NCBI GenBank assembly: GCA_009733775.1
Contig: WOGZ01000522.1
Span: 1 to 17,879, forward strand
Direction of reading: 5' to 3'
Source of the DNA: Alectoria sarmentosa
Lineage: Eukaryota; Ascomycota; Lecanoromycetes; Lecanorales; Parmeliaceae
Length of the DNA: 17,879 nucleotides
Shown here one piece after another: positions 8,957-17,879 of the stretch. The notes beneath the pieces are model-generated. The model worked only from the letters and a program-made list of their open reading frames with translations. It did not search any database and was not told where the DNA came from. Each line of letters opens with the position of its first letter. The first letter of the stretch is position 1. The position numbers were made by a program, and so were the translations under genes.

Positions 8957-11530
8957 TAATTTTAATTTTTCTTTTTATAATAATAATTTGTAAATTAATT
9001 ATCGAGTCGAATAAATTTATATTTATAAAAAAAAATTGTATAAATATAATACTCGCATCGTGTAAAACGAAATATATTTAAATATTATTAAAAATTAATT
9101 ATACGCGACGTTTACAACTCGAAAAAATTAAAAAGATATTTCGAAATTAAAACTAAATTTAATACGAATTTTTAATTTGGATTTTTATGAACTAATTATT
9201 AAAAATATATTTTAAGATAAATAATTATTACTATAACGCGCGTTATTAAAAATCTTAAAATCAAAAAAAGAATTTTCATTATTTTCACGATTATATTTAT
9301 TATACGCATTAATTATATTTAAAAAAAATTACGATGAAAAAAAAATGTTAATTTTTTTATAAAAAAACACTATATTAACACTTTCTCGCTTCGCTCGATT
9401 TAAGTTTATATTAAATATTATTATTACTATTATTACGCAAAAATTAATTTAAATTATTAATAACGATAATGAATTAAATTTAAAAGTAAAAGAAAATAAT
9501 TAACGTAAGAAATTAGGTCGAGTTAGAAAAAAAAACAAATTAAATTATAAACTTTTAATTTTAAATAATCGTTTGAAAGAAAATATATTATCGAATTCGA
9601 TAATTTAAAAAAACGAATTTTTTTTATAAAAATCGAATACGATATCGAAAAAAATATAAACTATTTTTTGCAAAAATATAAAACGTATAAAAGTTTATTA
9701 ATTATATAATTTTTTATATTAAAATATAATATAATGCAATAAAAAGTTTCATTATTAATATTATTATTTATTAAAAATAAAATAAAAATAATGTTAAATT
9801 TTTATTAAAAATGAACAACGAGTAACATTATTTATTTAGCAATTTTAAAAAAAAATCTTTTAACTTTTTATAATAACGAAAAACAATTACGAAATTCTAA
9901 AAATATTTATTATAATCGAAACGAAAAACTTAAAAAGAAAATATATAAATTTAATATAAAAAATGAAAATTTAAAATCTCAATTTCGCGCTATAATAAAA
10001 TAAATTTCAATTACTTCGATTTCAATTTCAAAAATTTAAATCGCGAAGATTTTTTTCGTTAATTTTTTTCGAATTGTCGTATTAAAACATTATTAAGCGA
10101 AAGTTATTATAATCGATAATTAATTTTTATTATTAAAGAGATTTTTATTACGAACGATAAATCGAATAATAAATACGCGAACGTGAAAAATTTTCACGAT
10201 AATAACGATAATAAAAATTTATAAAATTTATGAAAAACATATTTAATATTTAAATATATATAAAACTTTAAGCTTTTTAAGATAAAAACGTTAAATTTTT
10301 TTTATATTCGAGATTATTATAAAAATACGATTTATAATATATTTAAAAAATATTAATTAAATTTAAAATATTTTTAATATTATATATTCGCGAATAATAT
10401 AATATAAAATCTCGAATAAATATTTAACTAACTCGATAAAAAAGAAAAAGTCGATTTTTAACGTTTTTTATATTCGATTTATTATTATTATTACGTCGCT
10501 TAATATATTTAAACGAAAAAAAATCCACTATTTAAGAAAATTAATTATAAATCGTTTAAAATATCGTAATTTAAATTATTTAAACTTAATATTATATCGT
10601 GAATTCGTTATTCGCTTATAATAAATTAATTTAAATATAAAATTTATTAATAAATAATTATTTAAAAACATTTAAAATATAAAAATTAAATTTTATAACA
10701 CGAAAATAAAACGTAATAAAAACAAGAAAAAACGAGAAAATAATAACAATTTTAATAATAATATTATTATCGAACGAAATAAACGTTATTAACATTTTTA
10801 ATTTATTGTAAATAAATTTAAATATTTATTAAATAAAGTTAACGCTTTATATAAAAATAAATTTTGATTAAAAAAAATCATTATTATATTATTAAAAAAA
10901 TAAAATTAAAAATTGAAATAAATGCGTATAAAATTAAAAAGTTCGAAAAGTTAAATATTAAAAATATAAACTATTATAATATATATAAAAGTCTTAATTC
11001 TTTTTATCGAAAAGTTTTATTGAAATTAAGATATATAAAAATGTTAATATTAATTTAATTTAATATCTTTATTTTTTTTTAAATAAGATAAAGGCGTTTA
11101 TAAAAAGCTTTTATCGTATAATTATAATAATTGTCGACAAATAAAACAAATTATCGCCTCGATAATATATAATAAAGCGATTATCACAATAAAGACTTTT
11201 AAATAACATTTATAATTATAATAAAACATAATCTTCGTTATTTAATATAACGCACTTAAAATAAAATTTCGTATTATTAATCTTTATAATTATAATAGCA
11301 AATCGATATAAATTAATTTTAAAAGTTTTTTTCACATAATTCGATCGTAATACGATAATGTGAAATTTTTTATTAAATTAATAAAATTTAATATGTAATA
11401 ATGTTATAATATTTATCGAAGTTTTTAATAAAAAAAACTTAATTACTATTAATAATCTACTTACGTGATTTTTCTTTTCTTTTTTTAATTGTAAATGAAA
11501 TAAAAATTATTGAGATAAGCGATATTCGAA
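8957..11530. other. AT-rich stretch without identifiable gene
   Basis: No protein family could be recognised here on either strand. The best plus-strand frame is 9891-10000, 37 open codons beginning KQLRN and containing EKLKKK and NENLKSQ, with the spacing of a coiled coil; fungal LTR-element Gag proteins often begin with one, but this is weak. The plus frame 10864-11058 is Lys/Ile/Asn low complexity. A perfect inverted TGTTAAT/ATTAACA pair occurs near 9346-9378. The right part probably contains the 3' end of the first chromovirus. Confidence 0.35.
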
Positions 11531-11539
11531 TAATAACGT

Positions 11540-14500
11540 TAACTTTATAAACTCTCTTATACTCATTTAAAATTAAAATGTCGACGACAATTTATTTAAA
11601 TTATTAAATATCATATTTCGAATTATAGTTACGTTATCGAATAAAATATTACGTGAATTATTTACGATCACGTCGAATGCGTCTTTTACGAATAAGTTTT
11701 TTAATATAATATTTATTTTGATTATCGATTATTATTATAAATAAAAATAAACGACGTCGTTGATAAAAGTTTTTCATTAAATCGATAATATATTTTAAAA
11801 AAGTTACGAAAGTTATATCGTGTATGCGCATATTATCAAAAAGTTTAAAACGATAAATTAAACGATCGATGCGTTTTAAAATACGAAAAAGGTCGATTTT
11901 CTTAAATTTAATAATAAATATTTAATAATTTTTATGCAATTTCAAATTAATTAAATTATTAATATTAATTTTTTTTATTAATAATGTGCGTTATAATATT
12001 CTTTTATGCGTAAAATAACAAAAATAATTATATTTTTAACATCGATATAATATAATCGATACTCGCTTATAATTACGAATTTGTTAAAAACTTTTATAAT
12101 AAATATAATAATAAATATAATAATAACTATAATAATAAACGAGATAATAAATAAAGTAATAAGCAAAATAACAAATTTTTATTATACTTTAATAATAATT
12201 TTAATAATTAAATAAATTATCATAATAACAACATTCTTAAAATGATTTAAAAATCGTTCGTTAAAGTTTTTAAGTTGTAATAAATCAAATGCTTCGCGTG
12301 TGCGAAAATCATATAAAATTTTAATAAATGTTAAAGTAATAAAATTATATTTGATAAAATTATTAAATGAAATAATTATGCGATATAATATTTAAAATTA
12401 AAGCGTAATTTTCTCGAAAATGATAATATAATATTATAATGTTATTTTAATAACTTAATTAAAACGTTTAAATATTTTATTAATTTATAAAAAATTTTTC
12501 TTTTAAATAAAAAAAATCGACTTTTAAAGTTTTTGAAATTTATTTTCACGATTTTTCAACGAATTTACGATCACGATTAAATATAATAACACATAATAAG
12601 TTTTAATTAAATTTAATTAATTTATTAAATAAAGCGATTATTTATTTCTTATTATTTTAAATCGATTTATCAAAAATAAAAATAATTATTTTTAAGAATT
12701 TGTCGATTATTTTTATAGCATAATTATATTTATTTAAAATTTTAAATAAAATTAAGATAAAGTTAATAATGAGCGTATAAAAAAATTGCTAAAAAGAAAA
12801 TAAATTATAACGACTTATAAAAGTTATAACGAAATATTTAATTAAATTAACAATGAGAGCAAAATCGAATAAATTTATATAATTTAATTATTATATTATA
12901 AATGTACAATTTTTAAATAAATCGCTTATATATTCGAGCGTAATTAAAATATTTTATTTCGTCGTGCGCAAGTTTAAAAAATTTTATTTTTATAATAAAG
13001 AAAATATATAAGCGTAACCTTTTTTCATTATTATCAAAATATAATAAATTATTAATTAATTTATACGATAATTTAACGACATTGTCTTTTATTTTATTAT
13101 TTGTTTTCATTATCGTAATAACTCAAATTTATTTAAATTCTTAATAATTATTTAATAAGCGTTTACGAAAAACTTCGCTTACGAAAATTATATTAATAAA
13201 AAAATCATCGATAATGTTTAAAATAAATTTCTTAATTTTAAATTAATATAAACAACTTATTAAACGCGAGAATACGTTAAATATCACATTAACTTTTTTT
13301 GATTTATAACGAATCTTTATTCGAAAGCGTTATAAATATTTCGATATTCGAATAAATCATAAATTAAACTTTTTCATTAACGTAATATTTATATTATTTT
13401 AACGTATAATATTTATAATAATAACATAATTTATATAAATAATAATAATCTTAATTATAACTTTAATTAAATATCGTATTCTCTTAATTATTTATATAAT
13501 ATTAACTATCTCGAATTTTATTAATTAATAACGAATTTCTATCGAAATAAATTATCTATTTAAAAAAAGAATAAATTATTTAAATTTTTATTTAAATGCT
13601 TTTGCGAATAATTTTATTTTAATAATAATAATAATAATAGTAACGAAAGTTTTTAATAATAAAATAATAATTTCAAATTGATTTAAAAGTAAAGTCTTTA
13701 ATAAATTTATTTTAATATAATAAATATGCGCTTTAAAATCAAATTTCTTATTAATATCGAAATTAATATATATTTATTTTCTTAAATTATAATAATGTAA
13801 TATAATCGAAATCGCGAAAACTTTTTAAAATTAATAATATACATTAATTTCCTTTAGAATAAACGTTTATAAATACGTTTTAAAGATTTTAAATTTGCGA
13901 GCACTTTTCATAATGCTTTTAAAATTACGATAAAAAAACGGTTTTTATTTTTATAAAAACTCAACAATAGCGATATAATAAAATACGTATTATTTAAAAT
14001 AATTTATCAAATTAAAATATCGATTCAAAGTTTTTAAAATACGTGAAAATTCGAAATTGCGAATAACAATTGACTTATTTTCAATTATTATTAATTCGAA
14101 AACATTAACTCGTTAATTAAATAATTATATTAATAAATATTCGAGAAAAGTCTTTAATGAAATAAAATGAATATTTATATTATCGAATATTTAAAATATT
14201 TACGTTAAATGCTTAATGTGTTCTTTAAGCGAGATAGAAAATATAATAATATTATTTATATAAACTTTATAAAACGCACGAAATGCTCGAAAAATATTAT
14301 CGATTTTTCGTTACACGTAAATAAACGAATTGTGATAGTTTATAATAAAAATATTAAAGATCTTTTAATCTTTATGCGAAGATATCGATAATCTTAATTT
14401 ATAAAAATATCGAATTCATTATTAATAAAAGAAAATTATAACATTAATGATAGAAATATAAATAATATACATAAAAACTGCTAATATTTCTATTTATGTT

Positions 14501-14945
14501 AATATTAAATAAACGTTTAAAATTATAATTTTATTAAAAGCTTTAATATTAACAATCACACGATTTTTAAATTTATTTAATATATTTTTTCAAATTATAA
14601 AGCAAAACAACGAGAAAAGTGTAAATTATATAATTTATTTTAAACGACTTTATTAATATAATTTATTAAAGATCTCATTAATAATTTACTTATTTTATAC
14701 TTTAATAAAATAAATTTCTATTTATTTTATTTTATAAAAATCTCTTTAATTCTCTATTAAAAATATTTTCATTTATTAATTTTTTAATATAATAATATTA
14801 TTAGTATTTTTTTATAATTTAAAAAAGACTTTTATAATATTAATAAATGTTTTAATAAATGCGATATCGTTATAAATCGTAACATTAATTAAATACACGA
14901 TCTCATTCGTAAATATATTAACGATAAATGCATATATAACTTTTA
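11540..14945 (-). pseudogene. RIP-inactivated Ty3/Gypsy chromovirus pol (RT, RNase H, integrase, chromodomain)
   Basis: Reading stops as RIP-mutated codons, the minus strand gives pol domains in order. RT: NRVIVNIKAFNKI (about 14560), INVIIFFYW (about 14440), the SHK and YNSFIYV-like blocks, and the catalytic box as KVYINNIIIFS (14268-14236), where family members have YxDD. The end of RNase H and linker: YLWRFRIKIRYK (about 13350) and NVFSRL (to 13261). H2C2 zinc finger: FKLAHDE followed by YARIYKRF (ORF 13110-12913). Integrase core: NRDRKFV (12578-12558), LYDFRTREAFDLL (about 12310) and MLITLFI to IKEYYNAHY (12166-11978). GPY/F region: FRILKRIDRLIYRFKL (about 11890-11840) then MRIHDI. Chromodomain: KKLIRKRRIRRDR, WYFIRW (about 11705-11600). 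From RT to H2C2 (14760-12913) one frame holds; at least three frameshifts follow. Gag and protease are missing or lie beyond the nested insertion at 15016. Confidence 0.85.
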
Positions 14946-15015
14946 ACAATTTTTAATTTTTTTATTTAATCAAATGTTTAAATTATATAATTTTAATAAA
15001 TCTTTTAATTATAAA

Positions 15016-15174
15016 TGTTATGATTTCAGTTTGTCTTTTTAATACGCGACTCGATTAAGTTTAATGCCTTAACACTGTTTACATATTCGACTTTATAATA
15101 TATATTTCTCTTTATAGCTATTATTTTGTGCATATCGAAATATAAAGCATTTAGCATTATTTCTATTTTTAACA
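15016..15174 (+). repeat. Left (5') LTR of the TRIM-like element, 159 bp
   Basis: It begins TGTTATGATTTCAGTTTG and ends TTTTTAACA. It shares with the right LTR the block CTTTATAATATATATTTCTC (from 15091) followed by TTTATA and CTATTATTT, the ACTCGAT core and the TGTTA/TAACA ends. It keeps more G and C than the right copy (for example GCCTTAACACTG), as expected if RIP hit the two unequally. Confidence 0.8.
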
Positions 15175-15877
15175 TAATAATAATTATTCGACTTGAAATC
15201 TGATCGCCTTCGAGTCGTAGTAAATTATATTAACGATGTTAGTTTGCGAGAGACATTATAATGTTGATCAATAAAGCACGAAAATAACATCACGAAATTT
15301 TTAAAGCTTAAACAATTCTAGTCATATTAAATTTAGATATATGATAACGATTATTACGAATACGTTATACGAAAGTGAGCTTATTATAATAACAGTTAAA
15401 AACGAAGAAAAATGAGCTTGTTATAATGATAGTTAAATACGAACAACATCGCTACGATATACTTTATCATTTTTATTTATGAGTCTTCGAGATAGTAATA
15501 AAGAATAGTTACGAAATTAATTTTATGATATAAAAAATGCATAAAATATGAATGAAAAGCTAAAAGATTATATGTTCAACGACGGTTTTATAATATAAAG
15601 AATATATAAATACATAAATGAAAAGTCGAATAATTGAAAGAATTTACAATAATTTATGAGATAATAAATATGAAATGTGTGAAAAATAATAAATTGCGAT
15701 ATTATATAATAAATAACAAAAATAAAATGAAATAGTAATAAGATTTATTATAAAAAAGAATTTAAAAATGCGCATATATCGCTCAATTTAGTTTTTCAAA
15801 TTTCTCAAAAAAAATATAATAAAAAATGATATAAAAGAATTTATTATAAAAATATAACGATGTGAAGAAAAGAATAA
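15175..15877 (+). other. Non-coding interior of the TRIM-like element with tandem repeats
   Basis: Two local duplications are seen. One is 30 bp with period 37: GAGCTTATTATAATAACAGT at 15377 onward and GAGCTTGTTATAATGATAGT at 15414 onward, about 26 of 30 matching over the full unit. The other has period 65: TTTTATGATATAAAAAATGC at 15521 and TTTTATAATATAAAGAATAT at 15586, each followed by a shared AATGAAAAG word. No gag or pol motif is found in any frame. Confidence 0.65.
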
Positions 15878-16036
15878 TGTTATAATTTCAATTTACAATT
15901 TTATATAACTCGATCGAATTTAGCGCGATTTAACGTTATTTATATATTCGAACTTTATAATATATATTTCTCTTTATAACTATTATTTAATTTATAGCGA
16001 AATATAAAACATTTAATATTATTTCGTTTTCTAACA
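15878..16036 (+). repeat. Right (3') LTR of the TRIM-like element, 159 bp
   Basis: It begins TGTTATAATTTCAATTTAC and ends TTTTCTAACA, exactly as long as the left LTR, aligning with it apart from substitutions and small compensating indels in the centre. Its TTTAGCGCGATTTAA core also matches the LTR-like copy at 8751-8956. Confidence 0.8.
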
Positions 16037-16041
16037 ATGAA

Positions 16042-17429
16042 AATATATTTTAAATCGATTTAAAAACATTTTATTATCTTATATTTTAATATTTTATTTA
16101 AACGAATATATTTAATAAAAAGAAATAAAAAAACACGACGTATTATGTTTTATTAAAAATAACGACGTCGATTCGAGAATTTTATATTATTATAAACATC
16201 GAAATATAAATAAATTCACAAAATTTTATAATAATTTAATTTTTATAAATATTAAATACGAGAATTTTAAACTTTATAATATTAATGTTAATAAATACTT
16301 TAATTAAAAGATTATCGACGATATATATTTCTTTACGAATTAATATTATTTTATTATTTTCGTTAAATATATATATAAAAATAACGACATATTTGCATAT
16401 ATTATATTTTTTAATATTTAACTTACGAATCTTAAATAAAAATATTTGTTAAAATTAATATAAAGTTATATTATATAAATATATTAAATAAAACAACTAA
16501 GTGAAAAGAAAATATGTATATAAAAAAAAGACATTTACATAATAACAAATGTCTTTATTAAAACACGCTAAGTTCAATCGAATAATTTTAAAAAAATGTG
16601 ATATTAAAGAAAAGTTAGTTTTATTAAAAATATAAAATACATTTATAACATTATCTTCTTCTTTTAAAAAGCGATATTTCAACGTTATAAAAATCGAAGA
16701 AGTATATTTATAATTTATCTTATATTTTTGAAACATTTAATTAATAATTATTTTCAATTAAAGAAAGTTAATAATAATAACGATAATAATATATCGTAAA
16801 AAATTCGTTAATAATATCGTCGATGTTATAATATTTTATTATATTAAACGTTTAAAAATAACGTGATTTTATAAAAAATTAAAGTTATAATCGTCGTTAA
16901 AGCATTTAAATATTTAATGTTATTTAATAATTTATATTTTGAGCGAAAAAAGAATCGCAAAAATTAAACGATATAATTAAATAAAATCTTTCGAATTGAA
17001 TCGAGTTATAAACGTTAAATCTTATTTAAAATTCGCATATATTTTAATGATATTTTAAATAATCTTTTTTTATAAATTATTATATATATGATATCGAATA
17101 AAATTAATAATAATAATAGCGAGATTTTAAAACGTCGTTAAAAGGCTTCGAAAGATGTTTATAATGTGAATAATAAAAATCGCGTGTTCGTTTAAGCTTT
17201 AAATCAACGTATCATCGTCGTCGATATCGATCGCTTTTGTTATTTGAAAAAAATGACGTGAAGACGCACGCACAATAATCGAAAGTTATATATAATTATC
17301 GTTATTCGTTATAATAACGACGATTATAAAAAAGAAAAAAAAAGAAAAAGAGTGAATAATAAGATTTTTTTATAAATCAATCGCTAATTTAATCGAATAA
17401 TGCATAATATTTTTATTTTAACTTATTTA
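16042..17429. other. AT-rich stretch, possible chromovirus 5' part; no gene recognised
   Basis: Once the nested element is set aside, this could be the protease/Gag side of the first chromovirus and/or the 3' flank and LTR of the second one. The minus-strand frame 16736-16497 (79 codons) is fairly varied in composition (contains KEEDNVINV and LNLACFNKDICYYVN) but I could not tie it to a domain. A slightly GC-richer patch at 17140-17280 (CATCGTCGTCGATATCGATC) is unexplained. Confidence 0.35.
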
Positions 17430-17879
17430 AATATTTTTATAAAAGTCTTTTATTACGTTTTTTATATTATCGAATTCATTTTTATTAATATTATATTAAT
17501 TAAAGTCTTTATCAACATCTTTTTATTTAACTTTATATTTAAAACAATTTCATAATCTTTTTAAATTTAATATATCTTCAATTACTCATTTCTTTTTATC
17601 TTTAATAATAATAATTTAAATTTTTTTAATTAGATAATAAATTGATAATAACGAGATTTAAGAATTTAAAATAAAAAACGTTATAAATTTTTATAATGTT
17701 AAATAATTTCAGTTTGTAGAAAAAATCGATAACGAATATAACTTTAAATAAATCGAACATTTTATCGTTTAATTTCTTAAATGATTTATTTATAACGATG
17801 TTCTTATTATTAAAAAAAACGAAATCGTCTTTTTTAAACGTCACATCTTTTTTATAACGATTGATTTATTCGATTATCG
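17430..17879 (-). pseudogene. Second chromovirus: integrase C-terminus and chromodomain, RIP-inactivated, truncated by window end
   Basis: The minus-strand frame 17844-17626 reads as a Ty3/Gypsy integrase C-terminal domain: FKKDDFVFFNNKNI, then KKLNDKMFDLFKVIFV (GPY/F region), YKLKLF and IKIYNVFYFKFL. The same frame continues above 17844 to the window edge. After a frameshift in the linker, 17600-17430 reads as a chromodomain: VIEDILNLKRL, FKYKVKWKDVDKDFNWY and NVIKDFYKN, with TGA/TAA where Trp is expected. Chromodomains steer integration toward marked chromatin. The linker and chromodomain differ clearly from those of the first chromovirus (YFIRW type), so this is another family in the same orientation. 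Confidence 0.82.

Larger units (their letters stand above)
15011..16041 (+). mobile_element. TRIM-like non-autonomous LTR retroelement with target-site duplication
   Basis: The element is 15016-16036 (1021 bp) between flanking 5-bp sequences ATAAA (15011-15015) and ATGAA (16037-16041), a target-site duplication differing by one G-to-A transition of the kind RIP makes. Its two ends are 159-bp direct repeats beginning TGTTA and ending TAACA. The 703-bp interior has no coding frame. A purine run GAAGAAAAGAA at about 15864-15874 immediately before the right LTR looks like a polypurine tract and sets plus orientation. No clear tRNA primer site is visible after the left LTR. It sits in the 5' part of the minus-strand chromovirus pol region, so it is a nested insertion. 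The interior (15180-15480) is less AT-rich than its surroundings, suggesting a younger age. Confidence 0.8.
8443..17879. repeat. RIP-degraded AT-rich block (transposon graveyard)
   Basis: At about 8443 the sequence switches abruptly to very high AT and stays so. Cytosines that remain are mostly followed by G or T and seldom by A, and guanines are seldom preceded by T, while TA steps are everywhere; this is what RIP (C-to-T preferring CpA, both strands) leaves. Frames are broken by TAA/TGA/TAG at positions where the protein families have Trp, Gln or Arg. Within it I can identify two chromovirus remnants and one LTR mini-element (listed separately). It holds no intact gene. Confidence 0.9.

Noticed and set aside
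11978..12166. Hydrophobic 62-codon frame resembling a membrane peptide
   Set aside because: The Ile/Phe richness is a product of RIP; the C-terminal IKEYYNAHY and its position identify it as part of the chromovirus integrase.
13617..13640. CRISPR-like or other spaced array
   Set aside because: Only simple ATA/AAT microsatellites are present; no regularly spaced identical repeats with unique spacers occur anywhere in the window.
8443..17879. Mitochondrial DNA insertion as explanation for the AT richness
   Set aside because: No mitochondrial gene motif was seen, whereas nuclear retroelement domains with CpA-type mutation are present.

Overview
The window looks like a piece of a filamentous ascomycete (Pezizomycotina) chromosome with two strongly contrasting compartments. 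The reasons are: short spliced genes with 54-114 nt introns carrying GTRNGT donors and CTRAY branch sites; fungus-specific protein families (a DUF1761-type membrane protein, a fungal complex I accessory subunit, a Dot5-type nuclear peroxiredoxin); and a large AT-rich block that behaves like DNA hit by RIP (repeat-induced point mutation), in which CpA/TpG are nearly gone, TpA is enriched and CpG is partly kept.

Layout. Bases 1 to about 640 are AT-rich relic sequence with small GC pockets and one hairpin. Bases about 900-8440 are an ordinary gene-bearing segment with four genes: a DUF1761-like small membrane protein (+, 1107-1919); a long RING-like zinc-binding protein with a disordered C-terminal tail (-, 5103-2917, possibly starting at 5295); a complex I 21 kDa-type accessory subunit (-, 6426-5714); and a Dot5/PrxQ-type peroxiredoxin (-, 7918-6858). 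I rebuilt exon structures by joining frames at consensus splice sites. The first two genes converge; the last three run in tandem on the minus strand. Their functions (mitochondrial respiration, peroxide defence, probable ubiquitin-type or structural zinc protein) are unrelated, as expected for fungal housekeeping neighbours.

At about 8443 composition changes abruptly and stays AT-rich to the end. This block holds no intact gene but can be read as a nested transposon graveyard. Reading RIP-generated stop codons through, the minus strand at about 14945-11540 is a Ty3/Gypsy chromovirus pol gene: reverse transcriptase, RNase H, H2C2 zinc finger, integrase core, GPY/F region and chromodomain, in that order. 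A second, different chromovirus gives its integrase C-terminus and chromodomain at 17879-17430 (-) and runs off the window. Inserted just upstream of the first pol is a compact 1021-bp element (15016-16036) with two 159-bp long terminal repeats starting TGTTA and ending TAACA, 5-bp flanking duplications that differ by one G-to-A change, a polypurine stretch before the right repeat, and no coding capacity. It is a TRIM-like non-autonomous LTR retroelement. A related LTR-like copy lies at about 8751-8956.

The most notable points are the nested TRIM-like element with its related LTR, the two distinct chromoviruses, the loss of both catalytic aspartates of the RT to RIP, and the sharp edge of the AT-rich block about 520 bp from the Dot5 start codon. 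No tRNA, rRNA, CRISPR array or bacterial-type system was seen.
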